This document shows positions 57,724 through 64,000 of a stretch of 64,000 nucleotides of DNA, piece by piece. Every line of letters begins with the position of its first letter. The stretch's first letter is position 1. Origin of the DNA: JANNOG01 sp964516515. GTDB lineage: Bacteria > Actinomycetota > Actinomycetes > Actinomycetales > JBBAYJ01. The DNA lies in the NCBI GenBank assembly GCA_964516515.1, contig CAZEYA010000002.1, forward strand, positions 5,454 to 69,453. The letters are read 5' to 3'. The notes beneath the pieces were generated by a model that saw nothing but the letters and a program-made list of their open reading frames with translations, was not told the origin of the DNA and did no database searches. A program made the position numbers and the translations under genes.

Positions 57724-59625
57724 ATGAGCGTCACCGACCTCACCCTGTCCGACCTGGCGTGGCTGATCGTCGCCGTCCCCGCCGCGATGTCGGCGATCCT
57801 GCTGCTGGGCGGCAAGGCGCTGGACCGAATCGGGCACTGGCTGGGTGTGCTGGCCAGCGCCACCTCGGGGGTGTTCGGCGTCGCCCTGCTGGTCGCGATG
57901 ATCACTCGGGAGGCCGAGGAGAGGTCCGTGGCCTCCTCTGCGTTCTCCTGGGTGCCGGCCGGGTCGTTCCAGCTGTCCGCCGGCCTGCTGGTCGACCCGC
58001 TCTCGATCGCGTTCGTGCTGCTGATCACCACTGTCGGGACTTTGATCCACGTCTACTCCGTGGCGTACATGGCGAACGACCCGTCCCGCCGGCGATTCTT
58101 CGCCTACCTCAACCTGTTCGTCGCCTCGATGCTGCTGCTGGTGCTCGCGGACTCCTACCTGCTGCTCTACGTCGGCTGGGAGGGCGTCGGCCTGGCGTCC
58201 TACCTGCTCATCGGGTTCTGGAACTACAACCCCGAGTATGCCAAGGCCGCCAAGAAGGCGTTCGTCGTCAACCGCATCGGTGACTTCGGCCTCTCCATCG
58301 CGATCATGGCGATGTTCGCGGCGTTCGGCACCGTGTCGTTCTCGGGGGTCTTCGCCGGCGCCGAAGGTGCGAGCGAGACCTGGCTCACCGTCATCGGCCT
58401 CGCGCTGCTGCTCGGCGCCTGCGGCAAGTCGGCGCAGTTCCCGCTGCAGAGCTGGCTGGGTGACGCGATGGCCGGCCCCACCCCGGTCTCGGCTCTGATC
58501 CACGCCGCCACGATGGTCACGGCCGGGGTGTACCTGGTCGTCCGGTCCGCGCCGATCTACGAGGGTGCGCCCGCGGCAGCGCTGAGCGTGGCCGTCGTCG
58601 GCGCTGTCACGCTGGTGTTCGGAGCGATCGTCGGGTCGGCCAAGGACGACATCAAGAAGGTGCTGGCGGCGTCGACCATGTCGCAGATCGGCTACATGAT
58701 GCTCGCCGCCGGCCTCGGCCCGGCCGGGTACGTGTTCGCCATCGCCCACCTGCTGACCCACGGCTTCTTCAAAGCCGGAATGTTCCTCGGCGCCGGATCG
58801 GTCATGCACGGCATGGACAACCAGGTCGATATGCGCCGCTTCGGGCATCTCAACACCGCGATGCGGGTGACCTGGGTGACCTTCGGTCTCGGCTGGCTGT
58901 CGATCCTCGGCATCCCACCGTTCTCCGGCTTCTGGTCCAAGGACGGCATCATCGAGGTGGCCTACGAGGGCGAGGGGTGGCAGCCCTGGGTGCTCGGCAC
59001 CGTGGCGCTGCTGGGCGCGGGCCTCACGGCCTTCTATATGAGCCGGTTGTTCTTCATGACCTTCCACGGCCGCAAGCGCTGGACCGAGGAGATGCACCCG
59101 CACGAGTCCCCGTGGCTGATGACGCTGCCCATGGTCGTCCTCGCGATCGGGTCGGTCGGCCTCGGGGCCGTGCTCGTCCTCGGCGGGACGTTCGAGCAGT
59201 GGCTGGAGCCGGTCATCGGCGCGCACAGCGCCGAACCCACTGTGCTGCCGGTCCCGGTGATCATCGGCGCGACCCTGCTCGTCGTGGTCATCGGGCTAGC
59301 CGTGGCCGCCCGCAACTACGCGGTGCAGGCGGTGCCGCAGACCGCGCCGCCGACGCACCTGCTCGGCGCGGCCGCCCGGCGCGACCTCTACCAGGACGAC
59401 GTCAACCAGCTGGTGGCCATCGGCCCGGGGACCGCATTGGTCCGCGGCCTGCGCGAGATCGAGGACGACGGGATCGCCGGCGTCGTGCGCTGGATCGGCC
59501 GGACGGTGTCCGGTCTCGGCTCAGGCCTCGGGCGACTCCAGACCGGCTTCGTTCGCTCCTATGCCCTGTCCATGGTCGGCGGCATCGTGCTGATCCTCGG
59601 CGCTCTCGTCATCGTCGCGCTGTAG
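57724..59625 (+). CDS. nuoL: NADH-quinone oxidoreductase subunit L
   Basis: 633 residues, the distal antiporter-like subunit with about 14-16 helices and the long lateral helix. LLLYVGWEGVGLASYLLIGFW contains the conserved Glu, and QFPLQSWLGDAMAGPTPVSALIHAATMVTAGVYLV is cited for its Lys/His proton-channel part. FSGFWSKDGII and the C-terminal amphipathic helix follow. ATG at 57724, with a 19-base gap to nuoM. Confidence 0.97.
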   Translation: MSVTDLTLSDLAWLIVAVPAAMSAILLLGGKALDRIGHWLGVLASATSGVFGVALLVAMITREAEERSVASSAFSWVPAGSFQLSAGLLVDPLSIAFVLLITTVGTLIHVYSVAYMANDPSRRRFFAYLNLFVASMLLLVLADSYLLLYVGWEGVGLASYLLIGFWNYNPEYAKAAKKAFVVNRIGDFGLSIAIMAMFAAFGTVSFSGVFAGAEGASETWLTVIGLALLLGACGKSAQFPLQSWLGDAMAGPTPVSALIHAATMVTAGVYLVVRSAPIYEGAPAAALSVAVVGAVTLVFGAIVGSAKDDIKKVLAASTMSQIGYMMLAAGLGPAGYVFAIAHLLTHGFFKAGMFLGAGSVMHGMDNQVDMRRFGHLNTAMRVTWVTFGLGWLSILGIPPFSGFWSKDGIIEVAYEGEGWQPWVLGTVALLGAGLTAFYMSRLFFMTFHGRKRWTEEMHPHESPWLMTLPMVVLAIGSVGLGAVLVLGGTFEQWLEPVIGAHSAEPTVLPVPVIIGATLLVVVIGLAVAARNYAVQAVPQTAPPTHLLGAAARRDLYQDDVNQLVAIGPGTALVRGLREIEDDGIAGVVRWIGRTVSGLGSGLGRLQTGFVRSYALSMVGGIVLILGALVIVAL

Positions 59626-59644
59626 CGCGGCAGAAAGAGACCTC

Positions 59645-61174
59645 ATGGACTTCCCCTGGCTCGCCTTCATCATCGCGCTGCCCGCCCTGGGTTCGCTGGT
59701 GGTCGCGCTCTTCCCACGCTCGCTCGGTCACGTCGCCCGCTCGACGGCACTGCTGTTCTCGCTCGCCACCTTCGCCATGGTGTTTGCAGTGGCCTGGCAA
59801 TTCGACGTCTCCGCCGCCGGTGACTACCAATTCGAGCAGCAGGCGGGCTGGATCCCCCAGTTCGGTGTGTCGTGGGCGGTCGGGGTCGACGGCATCGCGC
59901 TGTCCATGATCGCGCTGACCGCGGTGCTGGTGCCGGTCTGCCTGCTGGCGGCATGGACCGAACTCGGCCATGGCAGGGTGGCCGACCCGACCTTCCTGTC
60001 GCTGATCCTGGCCGTGGAGGCGTTGGTCATCGCGGTGTTCTGTGCCCGCGACCTGTTCCTGTTCTACGTGTTCTTCGAGGTGATGCTCATCCCGATGTAC
60101 TTCCTCATCGGGCGCTACGGCGGCGAGAAGGCCCGTTCGGCGGCACTGCAGTTCCTGCTGTACTCGCTGGCCGGCGGCCTGATCATGCTCGTGGCGGTCA
60201 TCACGATCTACTTCTACGGCCCGGGTGGTGAGACCGGGTTCCTGCTGGACGGCCTCGCGGGTCTGGACGTCAGCGAGGGCGTGGGCCGCTTGCTGTTCCT
60301 CGGCCTGTTCATCGCCTTCGCCATCAAGGCGCCGCTGTGGCCGGTACACACCTGGCTGCCCGACGCCGCCGCGCAGGCGCCGCCGACCGCCGCCGTGCTG
60401 CTGGTGGGCGTGCTGGACAAGGTCGGCACCTTCGGCATGCTGGTGATCTGCCTGCCGCTGTTCCCCGAGGCGTCGGCGTGGGCGGCGCCGGTGGTCATCG
60501 CGCTCGCCCTGGTCTCGATCCTCTACGGCGCCTTCCTGGCCATTGCCCAGACCGATGTGCTGCGGCTCATCGCCTACACGTCGATCTCGCACTTCGGCTT
60601 CATCGTGCTCGGCATCTTCGCGATGACCTCGACCAGCCAGGCCGGGGCGGCGCTGTACCAGGTCAACCACGGGTTCTCCACGGCCGCGATGTTCCTGGTC
60701 GCCGGCATGCTGGCCACCCGCCGCGGCTCCAGCGTGATCGCCCACTTCGGCGGCACCCAGAAGGTGGCACCGCTGCTGGCCGGGGTGTTCCTCATCGCCG
60801 GGCTGTCAAGCCTGGCGCTGCCGGGCCTGTCGAGCTTCGTCTCGGAGTTCCTCGTGCTGGTCGGGACCTTCCAGCGCTACCAGGCCGCGGCGGTGGTCGC
60901 CACGATCGGCATCATCCTCGCTGCGGTCTACGTGCTGTGGCTCTACGAGCGCATGATGACCGGGCCCACGCGCGAGGAGGTCAAGGGTTTCAAGGACCTG
61001 CGGCCGCGTGAGGCGTTCGTCATCGCGCCCGTCATCGCCATCATCATCGCCCTCGGCCTCTACCCGAAGCCGGTGCTCGACATCCTCAACCCACCCGCCG
61101 AGCGCACCATGGAGCAGGTCGGCATGACCGATCCCGCCCCGGTGTACCCGGTGGCCGAAGGGACCGAGCCGTGA
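59645..61174 (+). CDS. nuoM: NADH-quinone oxidoreductase subunit M
   Basis: 509 residues, a second antiporter-like membrane subunit. LFLFYVFFEVMLIPMYFLIGRYGG holds the key Glu, and AIKAPLWPVHTWLPDAAAQAPPTAAVLL the key Lys and the broken helix. RLIAYTSISHFGFIVLGIF is the third conserved segment. The ATG at 59645 is preceded by a GAAAGAGA stretch. Its stop overlaps the nuoN GTG by 4 bases. Confidence 0.97.
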   Translation: MDFPWLAFIIALPALGSLVVALFPRSLGHVARSTALLFSLATFAMVFAVAWQFDVSAAGDYQFEQQAGWIPQFGVSWAVGVDGIALSMIALTAVLVPVCLLAAWTELGHGRVADPTFLSLILAVEALVIAVFCARDLFLFYVFFEVMLIPMYFLIGRYGGEKARSAALQFLLYSLAGGLIMLVAVITIYFYGPGGETGFLLDGLAGLDVSEGVGRLLFLGLFIAFAIKAPLWPVHTWLPDAAAQAPPTAAVLLVGVLDKVGTFGMLVICLPLFPEASAWAAPVVIALALVSILYGAFLAIAQTDVLRLIAYTSISHFGFIVLGIFAMTSTSQAGAALYQVNHGFSTAAMFLVAGMLATRRGSSVIAHFGGTQKVAPLLAGVFLIAGLSSLALPGLSSFVSEFLVLVGTFQRYQAAAVVATIGIILAAVYVLWLYERMMTGPTREEVKGFKDLRPREAFVIAPVIAIIIALGLYPKPVLDILNPPAERTMEQVGMTDPAPVYPVAEGTEP

Positions 61175-62730
61175 TTTTCCCGATGACTCTCAATCCCGGC
61201 GACATCGCACCTCCGGACATCGCCTACGCGGCGATCTCGCCGATGCTCGTCGTGGCCGGTGCCGCCGTGGTCTCGGTCCTGCTGGAGGCGTTCCTGCCGC
61301 GCGGCACCCGACGGCTGCCCCAGCTCGCGCTCACTCTGGCGGCGTTGGTCACCGCCTTGGTGCTGCTGCTGACTGTCGGTGACGTCGACGTCGTCACCGC
61401 CGGCGGGGCGATCGCCGTCGACGGGGTCTCCCGTTTCACCCAGGCATTGTTGCTGGTCATCGGCATCCTCGGCGCCCTGCTGCTGGCCGACCGGATGCCA
61501 GGCGGGGAGGACTCCTTCGCACCGCAGGCCTCGGCCGTGCCAGGGTCGGCCGCGGAGGACGCCGCCCGGCGCGCCGGGCTGCAACAGACGGAGATCTACC
61601 CGCTGTACCTGTTCGTCATGCTCGGCATGCTGGTCTTCCCGGCGGCGAACGACCTGCTGACGCTGTTCGTCGCGCTGGAGGTGTTCAGCCTGCCGCTGTA
61701 CCTGCTGTGCGGCATGGCCCGGCGCCGTCGGCTGCTCAGTCAGGAAGCCAGCCTGAAGTACTTCCTGCTGGGGTCGTTCTCCTCGGCGTTCTTCCTCTAC
61801 GGCGCCGCCCTGCTGTACGGCTACGCGGGGTCGATCTCGCTGCCGGACATCAACGACGCGGTGCTGGCGGGGACCGGGCCCGATGTGCTGCTGGTGCTGG
61901 GCCTGGGCCTGCTGGTCATCGGGCTGCTGTTCAAGGTCAGCGCCGTGCCGTTCCACTCCTGGACGCCCGATGTGTACCAGGGCGCGCCGACCCCCGTCAC
62001 GGCGTTCATGGCGGCCGCCACCAAGGTCGCGGCATTCGCGGCCCTGCTGCGGGTGCTCTATGTCGCCGTGCCCGCCGACCGGTGGGACTGGCAGCCGGTG
62101 CTGTGGGTCGTCGCGATCATCACGATGGTGCTGGGCTCGGCGGTGGCGGTGGTGCAGCGCGACGTCAAGCGGATGTTGGCGTACTCCTCCATCGCGCACG
62201 GCGGCTTCATCCTCACCGGGGTGCTGGCGGTGTCGGTGGCGGGCCTGTCCGGCACGCTCTTCTACCTCGCCGCCTACGCCCTGACCACTATCGGGGCGTT
62301 CGCCGCGGTCAGCCTGGTCCGCGACAGCGCCGGCGAGGCGTCCTCGTTGACGTCGTGGACCGGTGTCGGCCGCCGCTCGCCGATCTTCGCTGGCGTGTTC
62401 GCGCTGTTCCTGCTGGCGCTGGCGGGGATTCCGCTGACCAGCGGCTTCACCGGCAAGTTCGCGGTGTTCAGCGCAGCCGTCGAGGGCGGGGCCGAGTTCC
62501 TGGCGGTGGTGGGCGTACTGGCCAGCGCGGTCGCGGTGTTCTTCTACGCCCGGATCATCGCCCTGATGTTCTTCAGCGAACCGACCGAAGGCACCGGTAC
62601 CGTGGCCGTCCCCGGTATCGGGATGGCCGGGGTGCTGGCCGTGGCGGCTGTCGGCACCATCGTCCTGGGCGTCGCCCCGTCCTTCGTCCTGAGTCTCACG
62701 CAGGACGTCAGCCTGTTCCTCGCTCGATGA
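61171..62730 (+). CDS. nuoN: NADH-quinone oxidoreductase subunit N
   Basis: 519 residues from a GTG at 61171. The third antiporter-like subunit, with FVALEVFSLPLYLLCGMARR (key Glu), FKVSAVPFHSWTPDVYQGAPTPVTAFM (Lys/broken helix) and RMLAYSSIAHGGFILTGVL. A loop of about 40 residues rich in Ala, Pro and Glu (PGGEDSFAPQASAVPGSA) lies between helices 3 and 4, as in other actinobacteria. Its TGA overlaps the polyprenyl synthetase ATG by 4 bases. Confidence 0.97.
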   Translation: MIFPMTLNPGDIAPPDIAYAAISPMLVVAGAAVVSVLLEAFLPRGTRRLPQLALTLAALVTALVLLLTVGDVDVVTAGGAIAVDGVSRFTQALLLVIGILGALLLADRMPGGEDSFAPQASAVPGSAAEDAARRAGLQQTEIYPLYLFVMLGMLVFPAANDLLTLFVALEVFSLPLYLLCGMARRRRLLSQEASLKYFLLGSFSSAFFLYGAALLYGYAGSISLPDINDAVLAGTGPDVLLVLGLGLLVIGLLFKVSAVPFHSWTPDVYQGAPTPVTAFMAAATKVAAFAALLRVLYVAVPADRWDWQPVLWVVAIITMVLGSAVAVVQRDVKRMLAYSSIAHGGFILTGVLAVSVAGLSGTLFYLAAYALTTIGAFAAVSLVRDSAGEASSLTSWTGVGRRSPIFAGVFALFLLALAGIPLTSGFTGKFAVFSAAVEGGAEFLAVVGVLASAVAVFFYARIIALMFFSEPTEGTGTVAVPGIGMAGVLAVAAVGTIVLGVAPSFVLSLTQDVSLFLAR

Positions 62731-63809
62731 CGCCCGGCGGCCCGGCCTCGCCGACCGGCGCTGCCGTCCCGGCTCCCCGTGCCGAGGCTGCCGTGCCGGC
62801 CGCCCTCGCGCTGCTGAGCTCGGTGGGCATCTCCGACGCGCACCTGGCGGCGGTGCTCGCCGACGGTCTGCTGCAGGTGGAGCAGCGGCTCTCGGCTGCG
62901 GTCTCGACGACCGATCGGCTGGCCGCCGCGACCACCCGGCACCTGCTGCAGGCCGGCGGAAAGCGGACCCGGCCGCTGCTGTGCCTGCTGGCGGCCCAAC
63001 TCGGCGACCCGACGCCGGCGGTCGTCGATGCCGCGGTCGTCGTCGAGCTCACCCACCTGGCAACGCTCTACCACGACGACGTGATGGACTCCGCCGACGT
63101 CCGGCGTGGGGTGCCGGCCGCCCATGTCGTCTGGGGCAACACGGTCGCGATCCTGTCGGGGGACCTGCTGTTCGCGCGGGCGTCTCGGGTGTGCGCCGGG
63201 CTCGGTCCGGAGGCGGTGATCATCCAGTCGGAGACGTTCGAGCGACTGTGCCTGGGACAGTTGCACGAGACCGACGGGCCGGCTCCGGGAGAGGACGGCG
63301 TCGACCATTACCTCCAGGTGCTCGCAGACAAGACCGGCTCGCTGATCGCCACCGCCTGCATGTTCGGCGGCATGTTCGCCGGCGCCGACCAGGCGACCTG
63401 CGACGTGCTGCGGGCCTACGGCGAGCGCGTCGGGGTGGCGTTCCAACTGGCCGACGACATCATCGACCTGACCTCGGAGTCGGTGGCCTCCGGCAAGACT
63501 CCGGGCATCGACCTGCGGGAAGGTGTCGCGACGCTGCCGGTGCTCGTGGCCCGGGCGATGGTCGCAGCCGGCGAGGGCGGGACCTCGGGTGATCGCCTCG
63601 TCGAACTGCTCGCCGCCGGGTTGGCGACCGACGCAGACCTCGCGGAGGCGATTGCCATCCTGCGCGTCCACCCGGCGATGGCCCTGGCCCGCGCTGCCGC
63701 CCGCGAGGCGGCCGACGATGCCGTGGCCGCCCTCGATCCGCTGCCGCCCGGCCCGGTCCGCGACGCGCTCGCCGCCGTCGCCGGAGCCCTCATCGAACGC
63801 GTCACATAG
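62727..63809 (+). CDS. Long-chain polyprenyl diphosphate synthase
   Basis: 360 residues from the ATG at 62727, overlapping the nuoN stop. Both Asp-rich motifs are present: YHDDVMDSADVRRG (first, DDxxD) and LADDIIDLTSES (second). RHLLQAGGKRTRPLLCLLAA is the usual block before the first. The N-terminal 40 residues are an Ala/Pro-rich extension. It would make the side chain for MenA, and its place at the end of the nuo operon fits a menaquinone role (heptaprenyl- or nonaprenyl-type). Chain length cannot be fixed. Confidence 0.93.
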   Translation: MTPGGPASPTGAAVPAPRAEAAVPAALALLSSVGISDAHLAAVLADGLLQVEQRLSAAVSTTDRLAAATTRHLLQAGGKRTRPLLCLLAAQLGDPTPAVVDAAVVVELTHLATLYHDDVMDSADVRRGVPAAHVVWGNTVAILSGDLLFARASRVCAGLGPEAVIIQSETFERLCLGQLHETDGPAPGEDGVDHYLQVLADKTGSLIATACMFGGMFAGADQATCDVLRAYGERVGVAFQLADDIIDLTSESVASGKTPGIDLREGVATLPVLVARAMVAAGEGGTSGDRLVELLAAGLATDADLAEAIAILRVHPAMALARAAAREAADDAVAALDPLPPGPVRDALAAVAGALIERVT

Positions 63810-63874
63810 GCCCTGCGCAATTGCGACGTATCCCCCGCTCGGTGAACTCTCGGCAAAGAGGATCATGTTCTTGC

Positions 63875-64000
63875 GTGTCGCGGACACGAAGCCTCGCGGA
63901 ACAGTCCGTGGAGTCATGGCAGCGGGCCCAGCTGACGGGCTTGGATCTCTGGTGGGCCGACAACCGTCCTGAGGCGTCGTCCGACCAGGAGGGTCACCAT
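63875..64000 (+). CDS. Possible start of a gene cut by the window edge
   Basis: From a GTG at 63875 the frame stays open to the window end, giving 42 residues that begin VSRTRSLAEQSVESWQRAQL and continue LTGLDLWWADNRPEASS. The stretch after the polyprenyl synthetase (63810-63874) is less GC-rich and could hold a promoter. A 35-residue frame from ATG 63865 overlaps in another phase and stops at 63972. I recognise no family, and the call rests only on an open frame and reasonable composition. Confidence 0.25.
   Translation, partial: MSRTRSLAEQSVESWQRAQLTGLDLWWADNRPEASSDQEGHH

Noticed and set aside
56430..59226. Two minus-strand open frames over 500 codons
   Set aside because: They mirror nuoJ-nuoL, are Gln/His/Arg/Asp-rich and show no family features.
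63865..63972. 35-residue frame from ATG 63865
   Set aside because: Overlaps another open frame in a different phase, has no ribosome site and no family match.

Overview
The window is high-GC DNA (mostly well above 65%) with frequent GTG starts, 1-4 base gene overlaps, a complete 14-gene NADH:menaquinone oxidoreductase operon and most of the menaquinone pathway. This points to an actinobacterium. The set of neighbours (DUF4229 and PLDc_N-like small membrane proteins beside menA/menE, geranylgeranyl reductase directly before nuoA, polyprenyl synthetase directly after nuoN) is typical of that phylum. I cannot name the genus.

Layout. 0-5.3 kb: tail of a probable ThiF/E1-like enzyme and an ABC exporter, then a SnoaL-like/ECF-sigma pair that is present a second time as a decayed copy; a Uma2-type nuclease gene and a HepT toxin fragment lie between the copies. 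5.3-9.3 kb: two hot-dog thioesterases, an alpha-glucosidase, a group II truncated hemoglobin and small membrane proteins. 9.4-15.2 kb: hemerythrin-like gene, menA, PLDc_N-like gene, menE and a CPBP-like gene on the minus strand, and menD on the plus strand. 15.2-20.7 kb: palindromic repeats, a secreted CAP protein, a two-component system, a thiamine-binding protein, a lipoprotein and a class B penicillin-binding protein.

20.8-24 kb is accessory: a nucleotidyltransferase/HEPN toxin-antitoxin pair with two phased palindromes at its start, an 11-bp minisatellite, and a TetR regulator divergent from an unknown membrane protein. 24-29.8 kb: menB, a TPR protein, a Ski2-like helicase and a transaldolase. 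29.8-39.6 kb is again accessory: a TetR regulator with matching operators at a small Cys-rich gene, a WXG100-like/ADP-ribosyltransferase toxin directly followed by an ADP-ribosylglycohydrolase, DUF1990, an MFS exporter, a TetR regulator, a DUF4143 ATPase, a patatin with a structured leader and a short upstream ORF, and a frameshifted antitoxin. 39.6-45 kb: menF, menG, an FAD oxidoreductase and a TetR-ABC operon.

45.1-63.8 kb reads as one operon: geranylgeranyl reductase, nuoA to nuoN, polyprenyl diphosphate synthase. Menaquinone tail synthesis and saturation are therefore linked to the quinone-reducing complex, and an 18-bp palindrome resembling a Rex (NADH-sensing) operator lies just upstream. 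MenF, MenD, MenE, MenB, MenA and MenG are all here; MenC and MenH were not seen.

The most notable element is the toxin/immunity-like pair at 31.6-34.0 kb: a putative ESX/type VII-type ADP-ribosyltransferase whose partner is the enzyme class that removes ADP-ribose. The catalytic 3-prime end of the toxin gene has clearly lower GC than the rest, suggesting toxin-domain exchange.
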